DNA from: Diaporthe sp. PMI_573
Taxonomy: Eukaryota > Ascomycota > Sordariomycetes > Diaporthales > Diaporthaceae
Reading direction: 5' to 3'
DNA length: 64,000 bases
Assembly: GCA_021399435.1 (NCBI GenBank)
Contig: JAJTUP010000001.1
Coordinates: forward strand, 3,906,001-3,970,000
Below, piece by piece: positions 23,778-34,430 of the stretch. Made by a program: the position numbers and the translations under genes. Positions within the stretch are counted from its first letter, which is position 1; every line of letters starts with the position of its first letter. The notes under the pieces were generated by a model, which was given only the letters and a program-made list of their open reading frames with translations, was not told the DNA's origin and ran no database searches.

Positions 23778-23943
23778 CGTTGGCAACGAGCTCTGCGGAT
23801 AGAACATCCGCGTCGTTCAGAGCTGGGTGGTCGACGAGGAAGGTGGAGCTCAAGAGCAGCCTCACTCACGGTCTTGCTTGTTGTGGGCTACCGGTGACGA
23901 GGAGACCATCCCTCAGACAGAGCAGAAATATCATGAAGAGGCC

Positions 23944-23952
23944 TGATATATA
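23944..23952 (-). promoter_or_regulatory. TATA-like box of GH115 gene
   Basis: An ATTATATAT run on the minus strand about 170 bases upstream of the GH115 ATG, in a plausible position for a core promoter. Assigned by sequence and position only. Confidence 0.4.
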
Positions 23953-24569
23953 ATGCTACCCACTAGACCCAAGAAAATACTAGGGAGTCTCCACCCCTCC
24001 TTGGGGTAAATACCACATTCCGGGGAGACCATGGTAGCAGGACGCGGTGAGGTCAGGCCAGGCGGCTGAGCAGCTTGCCTAGCCCGCGGGTGCATCCTCG
24101 GTCAGGTACCGCGCTGCTGGGTAAACACAGAAAATGGGGCGTGCCAACGAACTAGCAGTGGCAATCTTGGAAGTTTCCTCGCAGCTGAAGGCGTCAAGAG
24201 AGCCAGCCGCCATGCCGGAATGGCGGGTAAAGGGAAAGGTAGACGCACGCGTCGAGGCGGGATCCTGGCCTCGCTTCCGGCGCATGGTGACAGCAGCATT
24301 CGCTTCCGGATCCCCGTCGCCGAAGAGCCTCACGAAAAGTAACCAGGTCTATCTGTGTTGACGATGCTGTCGATCTTGGACATATGAACATTGGGAACTT
24401 GCCGAATTTCTCGACTATTCCGATCATCACTATCAAAGTGAGACTGGAACAGATGTCTTCGTTTGCCGGCTACAAAACGACTAGAAATGTTTGAACAATG
24501 CTCGGAATTCATTGACACGACGGTCAAGGGTGGATGTTCAAGCCCGGAAATGACCCCGAGGAAACCAAT

Positions 24570-24605
24570 GCGGGGAGCATCTGGGGAGAACCGTTGTATT
24601 TAGCC
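24570..24605 (-). promoter_or_regulatory. Possible CreA pair and XlnR site upstream of GH115
   Basis: Plus strand 24570-24575 GCGGGG and 24581-24586 CTGGGG both fit the carbon-repressor consensus SYGGRG; closely spaced pairs are known to be the effective form. 24599-24605 TTTAGCC is the reverse complement of GGCTAAA, the xylanase activator site. All lie about 800 bases upstream of the GH115 start. Each motif is short and frequent by chance, so only the grouping is suggestive. Confidence 0.3.
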
Positions 24606-24948
24606 GGAATACAACCCCCCTGCTATTTCTCCATTTCCCCACGGCCGTTGACCTTGGCGCTGCGTGGTAGATCTGGGATCAGGGGGGCGAACAAAGGGGG
24701 CCGTTAGTCCAGACCACTCAAGATGCGATAGTCATGTTGTGGGCGTGACTACTACGAACTATCACGACTCAGGTGTGCCACATTCGCGGATGCACTGCAT
24801 GGAATTCATACAGATGTACCAGTACTATTTGATCATGTGTCCCTTAATCTACATTTCAGATCCAACGCGCATGTATGACATAGTAGATCTCTCCTAGTGA
24901 GCATTGGGAATCTTAGAAGTCAAGCTGACTACTAGGGTAGACTGCTTA

Positions 24949-26955
24949 CTAGAGTTGTTGCCGCACAAGCACAATATCAACTTCATCAACGCCTACCTCA
25001 GCCGTCACGTCAACCACGCCCCCAGCCTTCACTTGCCTGACGTGGACAAGCTCGCCTGATTGGTACAACCCATAGAGTCCAGCTGGGAGGTTATTGACCT
25101 TCAGATCGACCCTAGACAAAAGTTAGCAATGCCTGTCTTACCACCCATTTGACTGAGTGCCTTTGTGAGAATGCAATACGTACCTGCTTTTGCTACCGTC
25201 CCAAGTCCTCATCGTCACAGCAAATGCCCCAACCTCCTCATTCCACTCGCCACGGAGGAAGTCCACTCCACTGGAAAGATCAGTCCCCTCGACATAAGGG
25301 TATGTTGCGTGGTGTCCATCTTTGGCCCAGGGCTTCTCCCACATCGTCTTCTGCCCGTCCCTGACATTCAAACGGCCGTATGCAATACCAGCGTTGCCAG
25401 TGTAGACATCCATACCGATCCAGTTCCCTTCGTTGTCCTGGAGTTTTCCGTCTTTTCTCGGGTAGAAGAGCCCGCCTCTCTCCCACGTCGGGTTCAGGTA
25501 TGCGTCCGCGTGCTTCAGCAGGCCCACAACGACATCCCTCTCAGCATCCGCTGGTGGCGGTGCAACCTCAGAGACCCATTGTACAGTATAGCCAAAGGTA
25601 GTAGGGGCGTTGGATGGTCCCATTGGCGTTCGGAGCTCGCCCCCGTCCAGGCCTTTCTGAACTTTCGACGCAGCCTGGGCGAATGTCTCGGCCGAGACGG
25701 TCAAGCTGCGCTCGTCCAGCCCTTCCTCCGCGCTCTTGAGCGCCGCCCGGATCTCACTAGCAACAAGTATGTTGTTCAGATTGACACGCCCGTCGGGATG
25801 CCAGGTGAGATGTCCCTTGACGAGCTTGGGATACCAATCGTGGACGTACTCGGAGTTCCACGAGTTCATGAACGCACACGCCCACGCGTTGCCAGAGATA
25901 CCTCCGAGATTGACGATCGAGTCCTGCTTGATCTGCCAGTAGAAGATGAGATTCTCCTCGCCGGACGCGTCTGGTGAGATAAACCCGCCGTTCTTGGCCG
26001 TCCACGCGGCCTGGTACTTATCCAGTACATTTGACACAATGTCCGTGCCGTTCCTCACATCGTTGTACCTTATCGCGATGATGGGGAACTGGTTGCAGAT
26101 GATGAAGACGCAGTTGGGCTCGCAGCATACACCCATCCAGCCCGTCTGCTCCATCTCCTTTACAATCGTCAACTGCAGGGTGCTGCGGCTGTAGGGGAAT
26201 TTCTCCGGGCCCATCCCGAAGAACACCGGGTTCCAGTCAAATGTCAGCGCGCCCGGCTCGTCGTACTTGTCGTCGTCGAAGAGCATCCCGTACAGGCTGA
26301 CCATGAGCAGCAGGTGGCCAGAGAACATGATGTTCTCCCGGCACACGGGGTCGGGCCAGGGCTTCCGCAGCTCCGTGATGTCCGGGTCGACGAACTTTCC
26401 CGACTGGCTGGTCAGGTACCAGTAGCTCCAGACGTCCCGCAGCATCATCTTGTGGATGAGCTGGTCGAACAGGGTGCGGAACACGGAGCGGAGGGCGGGC
26501 AGGCGGTGGTAGTGCGCCAGGCCGGCCGCGTAGGCCATGGTCGCGATCTGGTATCGGTAGGCATCGAAGAGCTCCTGACCTGGAATGGGACCTCCCACTA
26601 CGGCACGCACAGTGAGTTACGACTTTCATACCACTCGCGTCACAACAGCCTTCATTTGACAGGAGCCTTTCTCACCACCACAGATGAAATTTGGCAGTAA
26701 GCATTGAGAGCGGGGGATGACGTGTATCATGAGGTGTAACCTTTGCCTGGAAAATCACTTACTATGACGCCATTCTCCATCCAACTGTGTCGCAAGATTG
26801 TGGAAATGGCGGATGTGTCCGGCTTGAGCTTTGTCGAGTTTGTTGGGAAAGTGCTGGAGGATGTGCGATGGGAGCTTCGCCGGGAACGAGGACGTGGTTT
26901 CCAGGATGAGGTCCTGCTCCACGGCTGTAGATGTCAAGCTCGGGTGCGATGCCAT
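24949..26955 (-). CDS. Linalool dehydratase/isomerase-like protein
   Basis: 589 aa from exons 26955-26763, 26597-25184 and 25111-24949. The joins give EWRHMGGPIPGQELFDAYRY and KSRVDLKVNNLPAGLYGLYQ. The alpha/alpha-barrel core carries YQIATMAYAAGLAHYHRLPA, SYWYLTSQSGK, ENIMFSGHLLLMVSLYGML, MGVCCEPNCVFIICNQFP, WNSEYVHDWYP and NAGIAYGRLNV. In the bacterial enzyme, as I recall, a cysteine pair nine residues apart in the corresponding motif takes part in catalysis; here CEPNCVFIIC has the same spacing. No signal peptide is seen. Fungal members are widespread and their substrates are mostly unknown, so terpene alcohol chemistry is inference. A TATA-like box lies about 90 bases upstream. Confidence 0.82.
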
Positions 26956-27038
26956 ATCTGATAATTCACCGGGTTGACTTGTTGTGAGGGACTGGCCTCT
27001 GGGAAGGGTTGTATGGATATATCCGACAGGCTAGATCA

Positions 27039-27048
27039 GTTTATATAG
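27039..27048 (-). promoter_or_regulatory. TATA-like box
   Basis: CCTATATAAA on the minus strand, about 90 bases upstream of the ATG of the linalool dehydratase-like gene. Position and sequence fit a core promoter. Confidence 0.45.
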
Positions 27049-27591
27049 GGACGCTAGGGTGCCGCATGCATTCTGAGTACAATCTTACGGCCACGAGGTC
27101 ATCCATCCTGAATGAGGCTCTGTTGGGGCTCATTGGGGCCGGACTTCCGGGGGTGTAGGAACGGAGCCGGAGGGACAAAGTCGCGGTACGTACGTGGGTC
27201 GAAGCGAATTTCCCCTCTCGGCTTCGGCCTTCGAGCAGAGTCCGCAGCCGCCCGTGAGCGTTCAAGGTATAAAAGGTAAAGCACATAAGTATACGCCGGT
27301 CTCCAATACCTGCGACACTGAACCCACGCCAGAAAGCACAACCATATTTGCTTCGGTTGGTCTTCAGCTGCAAGGTCCTTTTGGGCTGACCGACTTCGAA
27401 ATAACGTTAGTGTGTGAATCACTGACGCTGTCAGACAGCCGCAGGGATGAGGGATCCTTGGGGATTGTAAGGATGAGTCTCCTCCAATCCAAGCTACAGA
27501 TGGCAGGAAAGAATGTGTAAAGTTACGCACGCATCAGACGATGAGAGCCCAACATCGATCGTGTTGGACCACTAAGATCGTTTTAAGGAGG

Positions 27592-27714
27592 CGTGCCACA
27601 ATTGCGAGCATCTATTTTGAGAGGAATGTCATCAAATCCTATGTGATTTGAGAGGTGTGTCACAATTTTAAGGGTCCTTTTGAGAGAAAATGTGATTAAT
27701 CCTATGTGATCTTT
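27592..27714. repeat. Imperfect tandem duplication, about 62-bp unit
   Basis: Two consecutive copies share CACAATT, TTTTGAGAG, AATGT and ATCCTATGTGAT in the same order and spacing, with substitutions between them. The units start near 27592 and 27654. The origin is unknown; no coding sense was found. Confidence 0.7.
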
Positions 27715-28439
27715 GACCAATCGTCGCTGGACATCTCTAGTCGAGGGGTTGTGTGAGTTTGTCTAGCAACAAATAGTCCAGCTGGAGATTGCCTAATCCG
27801 TTCCAGCTCTCAAGGGCTATCGCCTCACGTATCAGTTCTTGCTCTGGCATGGCAATTCTGGCTGCAAGATCGATTGCGAAGCTGAAATGTTCAATTGCAA
27901 GCAAGCCAATGTTAAGTGAGGGGGGCATAGCGGATTCGCCGTTTCCTGATGGTCCAGATGGCTGTGGTAGCTGTTCCCAGCGCACCCAGTTGATGGCGTC
28001 TCAGCAAAGGAGATGCTTCGTGGGTCGCAGCCAGTTCCGAAGTGGTGGTGAAGAACCGCTCTTGCGGCTCTCAATGCATCATAGAAGAGTTCTGCAAAAT
28101 CAACAATTTTGACGATCGCCGAAAGCGCAATGAGTAGCTCGAGACATGTCTGGCTTTCAGACGGCGGGAGACTGATCAGTCCCGGTAGGCCCAGTTCGAA
28201 GACACCTAGGTAAGCTAATGAGGCATGTGGGCTTCGAGAAGACAAGCCGGGGGTACCTCGAGGTCAGTCACAAACAAAAGGAAGTCGAAGATTCGCCTTA
28301 TTACTTTCCCACACATCCTAGGATTGAATTCCTAACATCTAATAGATGCGATAATTCCACCAGGAGCCAACTCCACCGATTCCCGAAGTGCGCGGCTTTG
28401 CGCCACTTTCAACCTCTCAGTAGCTCCCACAAACGCGAA

Positions 28440-29674
28440 CTAAGCCGATACGGGAGGCGTCCAAGCATATTTGGGCAGCATTGCCATCCTCTCCTCGGGG
28501 CTGAACTCGGTATCGGAATACACCATCCGCCCCTTCTCCTTCTTCGACTTCTTCTCTCCGCCATCGGCCGGAGGCGGCACAGTTGGTGCGCCGTCCGTCG
28601 GTGTCTTGGCCGGTTTGATGCCGGCCTCAGCCATGCGGATGAGCTGGTCGATGTCATCACCTTGTCTCGCGTTGGCCACAATTTCGTCCACCGTTGATGC
28701 GCCACCGGCGGCGGGGAAGCCTGGCGCGCCAGGCTGGCCGGGATAGTAATTCCCAGCCGCGTAGCCTGGCCGTTGTGGTAGGTTCGGTGCAGTGGGCAGA
28801 CTCGGCGGGCGAGCGGGAAGAGAGGAAGGAGGGTACTGTTGGAAACCAGCAGCAGGAGGAGGGCCGGTCGGCGGGTAACTCGGGAAGCCAGGTTGGGCGT
28901 AGGGTTGTGGAGGAGCGAAGGGGGAGTTCTGGCAGTATCGTGTTAGCAAATGTTCGTGTTGCTGGTGCCGCCTGTGATCTGTACTTACAAAGGTGCCCGG
29001 GCTGCCATTCTGTGCGGGACTCGGTACGTTGGGCGGCGGCGCATTCGCGTTACCGTTTGTGCCCGTTGGTACCCCTGCCGCTTTCTTGGCGCGGAATTCC
29101 GCGAACCTCTTCTTGAGCTCTTCCGGCGTTTCTACCCTGATCTTCTTGGACGGTCGCTCCTGACCTGGAGGCGGGTTCCCTGTCGCCTTGAAGCGCTCGT
29201 CTTGGGCCGCCCAGTAGTTTTGGTGGATTCTTTGTTTGTGCTGCTCCCTGACCTCCTCGGGAACACCTTCCATGCCGAAGATCTCGACGTCCAGGGCCTG
29301 ACGATTGGGGAGGGCATTTTCGACGTGTGAGAGTGTCTCCTTGTGGACTTGGTTCATGTGGACGGAGAGACCTAGAGTCCGACAAGAGTCAGAGGCAAAC
29401 CACAAGAGGACGGACGATGGGGCTGGGTTGACCGACCTCCTGCAGTGTTCAGCCGGCGGCCGCAACGATCACATTTGAAATGCTTTGCCTTCTGGTGAGA
29501 GATCAAGAGCTTCAGGTCCTCGAAATCACGCTCGCCTTGGGATGGTCAGTGGGGGTTCGCCTGGAGAGCGCAGTCCGGTTGGGGGAGCACAGGGAGCACA
29601 AGCTCACAGTAGTAACACCATGGGCGCTCAAGGAGCTCCTCGATGTTGGGGTGTGAGCGCTTCTTTTTGCCCAT
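28440..29674 (-). CDS. BuGZ/ZNF207-like C2H2 zinc-finger protein
   Basis: 345 aa from exons 29674-29608, 29535-29437, 29371-28989 and 28928-28440. Spliced, the N terminus reads MGKKKRSHPN...RPWCYYCERDFEDLKLLISHQKAKH, then FKCDRCGRRLNTAGGLSVHMNQVHKE. This is the paired zinc-finger start of the ZNF207/BuGZ family, followed by the family's EIFGMEGVP motif. The middle is Pro/Gly/Tyr-rich low complexity and the C terminus ends KGRMVYSDTEFSPEERMAMLPKYAW. In animals BuGZ binds microtubules and Bub3; in fungi the role is less clear. The three splice joins all restore family motifs. Confidence 0.88.
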
Positions 29675-30873
29675 CTTGTCTGATCACGACAGCTGTGCAG
29701 GATCTCCGGTGTCTCAGGATGCTGCTATGGCGGATGGTACGAGTGCGCCGGCGGAATTGATGACGGCAGGGCGGTGATGGGAGCTGGGTGATAGCTTGGG
29801 CGAGGCGGTCGTTGGACGAACACTGCTCAAGACGTCGAAAAGTCCAGCCTCCCACCGCGGAGTGAACGCGACGGATTGGCGCTAGGGCGGATGAGGGTTA
29901 GCGTGTGCAGAAGGTCCAGAAGGTACCTAGGTACCGCCCGAGCTGAGCATGGGTACCGCCCTAGAACAGGGCCCCCAAACCAAAGCTCGCTGTCCTGGGG
30001 TGCAGCCTCAGCTCACGAGGAGCTGCAGTTGACTTCGCGCAGACGTTGCCCTGGACCTGGCCGTACCTCGAGCTCGAGGATTTGACACGATCTGCTTCTG
30101 TCCTCGAACTGTCTTGAATTCGGGTCCATTGCGAATCGCATGAATCCCCCACGCCCTGAGAGGTCGGCCAAGGACCGGGCCTAACAACAGGACTGCAGCA
30201 TCCAACGCAAAGAATTCCCTGTTTGGGCGAACACCCTGGCCTTGAGGATCTATGCTCTGGAGGCTACACGGACACGGATTTTGTTGCTGATCTGGTCGAA
30301 TCTCGGCTCCGCCAGAAACGACCTAGGGATGCACATGTTATTCACAAGATCGCCACGCCACGGACAACCGCAGTTCAGAGGGTCATCTCCCCTATTTGAC
30401 TCGCGCCTGTCTGATATCTAGTGTGCCGAGCCGCCCTCCAAATCTGCCTTGACTTGCCACACCTCCAAGTCCGAAGCTCACCATGGTTCGCATCTGACGT
30501 CTGATATCTCGCGGCACTGTGGCTCAGTCAAGAAGCATTATTACTTTTCTATTGCTGTCGTTTCACGCTCCCTCGTCTTCTGCTCTTCTTCGTTCCCTGA
30601 GCTCGGCGCCTTTTCATGCAGACTGCTTGAAAAGCTACTTGCGTCACTCACTATTAGCGACAGCACGCTTGTCCACGCAATATCCGGAGTCACTTCTTCG
30701 CAGTGACCGGAAGTGATAGTATTCTTGTTTCGTACTCTTATAAGAGACAGCCCGTCTCCTTTGGTCCTAAGCCCACCCCTCAAACCCTCTCTTTCGAGCC
30801 AAGGGAACAGCTACCTCTTCGATTCGGGCGACCAAACATTCATCGGAACTCACGACACGTTTCCAAGTTCCAG
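29675..30873. other. Divergent promoter region
   Basis: 1.2 kb between the BuGZ-like gene (minus) and the PXB gene (plus), serving both. No gene seen. Open frames near 30449-30870 lie upstream of the chosen PXB start and have no homology to that family, so they are treated as untranslated. Confidence 0.5.
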
Positions 30874-33122
30874 ATGGCTTCAGACCCACCACCACCAACT
30901 GCTGTGAGCCTCGACCCAGCGCAGCTTCATGCCCTGTTTGATATTCTCACCCACGACGAGACTTATCGTGAAGCCGAGAGCTTCAAATACCCATATGCTA
31001 TCAAAGGATACGGATATCCGTTCAACAGCGACGCATCTCAGTCCGACCCTCCATCCTATAACCCGAAGTCCGCCTCACCTTTGCTTCAGCTTCTTCTCAC
31101 CCAGTGCATCCTGCCAGTTCCCGGGCTGGGCGATCTGCCTCCAGATTTCTGGCCAACAAAATTCCAGGGCATTTTGTCCAGGCTGGCCGACGCAAACCTT
31201 TCTGAATCTTACGACAAGGGTGCACCGGGCACTAGAAAGACTCTGGCGACCCTGGCATGCGTGATTCATGAGGCCGTCACGCGTGGTCTTCTGGGCGGGG
31301 TGGCGAGGCCGAGCGAGAAGGTCGACTTGCAGAAGGCCCAGTACGATGGCACCCAGGCAGCAGAGCTCGAGAGGGCATGGAACGAGTGTGTCCGTGAGCT
31401 TGTTCACGGGAATCTTGCCGACGAGCTGTTTGATCACTGCGCCAAAGATGAGGATTTTGAGGCCCACTCGCCAGCAGTCAAGGCAGCGGCAGACTATGCA
31501 ATCCTGCATATCGCATCACTCCTTCACCACATCCTGGTGCTTTCCGCAGAAGGACAGTATATGGTCAAGTTGATCGAAAATGTACACAAGTTAGTGCCAT
31601 ATACGATGGTCCGTCAGACGCTAAGGGTGGGCAACGCAGCGACAATGATCAATGGCATGATGCGTATATTCCTGGCCAAAATGAGTGTCGCAGCGATGAC
31701 CAATTGGATCGGCTGGACGAAGGAGGCTGACGACGGTATGAATCTGCTGCAAAGGTATGGCTACTTCGCTGACGTGATGGAGATCCGGCACGTCATTGAC
31801 TAAGAACTGACAAGGCGAGTTGCAGGATAATAAACCTTGTGCTGTCTTGGGACGCCAGCGACTTCCGAAAGCAGGCCGAGAAGGTCGAGTCCTCTAAGGA
31901 TAAGCCCAGCAAAGAACAGCTAGCTGCCCTCCGGGAGCATATAGCCTTGCCGCGGGAGGCCCAAGAGGAAGCCCGCCGGAAGAGCCTAGCAGAGCACAAG
32001 TCTATTGTCGCAGTGATCCTCGACTCGGCCGACCCCAAACTAACAGCTTCCATGAGTGAAGCCCAGCACACGCAGTGCTTGGAATGGTATTCGGCACAGC
32101 TGTCAGTACGCGACAGGGATGAGCTCAGCAACGTGTTTTGTAAATCCGTTCCAGATCACTTGACGGGTGTGATGCGCGATGCCGTGTCCGCTTATGAGCC
32201 ATTCATCAGGAGTCTTCACGGCAATCTGGATCTCCGGCCGCACGTCACTGCGCTGGAAAGTTTCCTGAACGACTTTATCGAGACGAGCAAGCCGAAACAG
32301 GTGAAGAACCGTAACGGCGGCAAGTGGAAGAACTTGGGGCCTGGTAGTGGCAAGAATACCCCCGTGCAGACGAGGCCGCCTTCGGTAGAGGACTACGTGG
32401 CCCTGCTGCGGCGGAATCGGCATCTGCTATATAAGTATCTGCATCAGTTTGCCGAGAACTGCACCGACGTCCGGGAGAAATTCCGACAATGGGCCAATGG
32501 TACGATACACAGGTTCAGAGACGCCAACGAGGCGGAGGCAGCGAAAAGTGCCGGACCCGGCTCAGGTGCAGCTGGGGCCATGAGCGGCTCGCTGCAAGAC
32601 ATATTCAGCCGGCTCCCACCGGAGACTCGGAATGCGGTCCTGACTGCCCTGGACGCCCACGCAGAATACCTCTCCAAGGCTTCGAACACATCCACAGAGC
32701 GCATGCAGCGTATACTTGACGCGCTGAATGGAAGCCCGACGAAGGCTGGTGAGAAGGACCGCGGCAGCAAACGCAACACGCCGCGTGGTAGCTCAGAAGG
32801 AGATGACATGTCCGGGCCGGGAGTCTACCTGATGCGGTGGGAATCATCCCTGGACGGCACGCTCATCACGCCCGCGACCCCCCAGGGCCCAGTCAGGACA
32901 GGCAGGGATGTCAAGGGCGCGAAGGTCTCGGGAAAGACTGGCGCTGAGGGCGTCAAGGACGGGTGGGACGCCGGCGCTATAGCCAGACAGGAAGATAGTA
33001 CTGTGACCCAGGCACCGGATGTCAGTGTCGTGATGGAGGCGCTGGGGGAGAGCTTCCGGGATGTGGTGAGGGAGGCCGTTGGTCAGGTAGGCCCGTCGAC
33101 GCCGCCGGACTCTACAACCTAA
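30874..33122 (+). CDS. PXB / DUF3818 protein lacking an evident PX domain
   Basis: 725 aa from exons 30874-31754 and 31826-33122 (71-nt intron; the join gives LLQRIINLVLSWD). The start MASDPPPP was chosen because LDPAQLHALFDILTHDETYREAESFKYPYAIKGYGYPF, the PX-associated (PXB) domain, follows directly. DUF3818-like helical sequence (GNAATMINGMMRIFLAKMSVAAMTNWIGW, then HLLYKYLHQFAEN) continues. Known family members often carry a phosphoinositide-binding PX domain; I see no PX signature here. The C-terminal 150 residues are disordered. It is likely a peripheral membrane or trafficking protein, by family only. Confidence 0.8.
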
Positions 33123-33497
33123 GTACGGTGGTGTGGCTCGGCTCCGAGGCAGACGAGCGGAAGCGGTTATTCCTCCGCGCGGGTTGACAGAAAGTCTGGT
33201 GGGGCCTGCGCCCCAAGCGAGCATTGCTATGCGGCGCATTTATTGCCGTTATAGCTTAGACATGTTCCGCACTTGATATAAGAGGCTCAAAGACAATACA
33301 CCTAGATCTAGTCAAATAAATTTGCTTCCTCCAAAGCAGGTCGCTCATGGCGCTTATGGAGCTCTACGTCCTGAAGCCTCCCAGCAACAACGCCAGACGC
33401 CTTTAGTATAAATATATACATTATGCATTTTTCAACATTATGCCCCTCATCTCAGCCCCCTTGACCACATTTCCTTGCTTCCATTAGCCCGGCCTCC
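33123..33497. other. Convergent spacer
   Basis: 3' ends of the PXB gene (plus) and the membrane protein gene (minus). An AT-rich stretch at 33400-33440 is a plausible polyadenylation area. Confidence 0.5.
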
Positions 33498-34430
33498 CTA
33501 CCGGTAGTGCTCAGCAGGCAACTCGACCCGTAGTTCCTGTTGGCCAAGCTCTGCCAGCTCCTGCTGCTGGTTCTTGACGCCAGAGGCCCCGACGCCGGAC
33601 ACCTCCGAAGGCGGGGCAGGGCTCTTCGGGTCGTAGTAACCACCCGCTCCTGGGGCCACAGCGCTGTATCCATTTTTGCTGTAGTCGTAAGGCACCCCCG
33701 CCGCCCCTTCGCCCGGCTGCTGCGCCTTCTGCGCCTGCTTGCGCCTGCGTATGAAGAAGAACAGCCCCGCCACGACGGCGATCAGCACCACTGGGATGAT
33801 CACCGCGATGGCGATGATCACGCCCGTCGAAAGGCCGGAGCTGCTATCGTCCGTGTCGGCCGCGGACCCGGTACTCGTTCCGCCGGTGGATGTCGCCGTG
33901 GCCGTCCCCGAGGTGGCCCCCGTCCCCGACGCGGTGGCGATGTCGGAGCTCTGATAGACCATCCTGATGCCGAGCGCGTTGATACCCCCCGGGCTCGACA
34001 TGCTCACCGCCGCCGTCGAGGTCGTCCCGTCCTCGGACTGTGTGATACTGACCGTGGTGCCGGACTCGGGCGCGATCCACGTGCAGAAGAGCGTCTCCCA
34101 CACGTTGCTGAGTGTACTCGGCGTCACGCACCCCAGGGTGATGTCGCCCCGGTACGGGCAGCAGGTTACTGTCGTGATGGAGCTTACGCCTGCGTTGTCG
34201 TTGCATGCTGTCACGTAGCCGGCTGGACATTGTATGCCGGGCGAGAAGTAGTTTGTTGAGAGGGAGGTGAAGCCTTGGGGGAGGCAGGCTAGGTCGGCGT
34301 CGATGACGGCAACACCTCCCGAGCGATATATGCCACTGCAGGATGCTGGCGGTGTGAAGGTTGTTGTGAGCGCGTCCAGGGGAAAGGAGGACTGTATTGG
34401 GGATGAGTATATCGACGTCGTTGTCGTCAT
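33498..34430 (-). CDS. Single-pass membrane protein with Ser/Thr stalk
   Basis: Single exon, 310 aa from the ATG at 34430 (MTTTTSIYSSPIQSS). The extracellular part has several cysteines (CSGIYRSGG, IQCPAGYVTACN, TVTCCPYRGDITLGC) and an FCTWIAP segment. A Ser/Thr/Gly-rich stalk follows, then one transmembrane helix (GVIIAIAVIIPVVLIAVVAG) with a basic stop-transfer RRRK. The cytoplasmic tail is rich in Gly/Pro/Tyr/Gln and ends ELPAEHYR. Fungal proteins of this plan are common and often annotated only as hypothetical; a wall-sensor role is possible but unproven. An upstream in-frame ATG at 34616 would add 62 residues without a signal peptide. There is also no clear signal peptide at the chosen start. 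Confidence 0.72.
   Translation of the reverse strand: MTTTTSIYSSPIQSSFPLDALTTTFTPPASCSGIYRSGGVAVIDADLACLPQGFTSLSTNYFSPGIQCPAGYVTACNDNAGVSSITTVTCCPYRGDITLGCVTPSTLSNVWETLFCTWIAPESGTTVSITQSEDGTTSTAAVSMSSPGGINALGIRMVYQSSDIATASGTGATSGTATATSTGGTSTGSAADTDDSSSGLSTGVIIAIAVIIPVVLIAVVAGLFFFIRRRKQAQKAQQPGEGAAGVPYDYSKNGYSAVAPGAGGYYDPKSPAPPSEVSGVGASGVKNQQQELAELGQQELRVELPAEHYR

Larger units (their letters stand above)
23778..24948. other. GH115 promoter region
   Basis: 1.2 kb between the GH115 start and the end of the linalool dehydratase-like gene. It holds the candidate regulatory motifs listed separately and no supportable gene. Confidence 0.5.
26956..28439. other. Spacer with a tandem repeat
   Basis: Contains the promoter of the linalool dehydratase-like gene, an imperfect tandem repeat (27592-27714) and open frames of up to 143 codons with no recognisable domain. 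Confidence 0.5.

Noticed and set aside
27832..28245. 137-codon minus-strand frame with a helical stretch (LLIALSAIVKIVDFAELFYDAL)
   Set aside because: Helix-like but no domain recognised, and no start or splice context; left unassigned.
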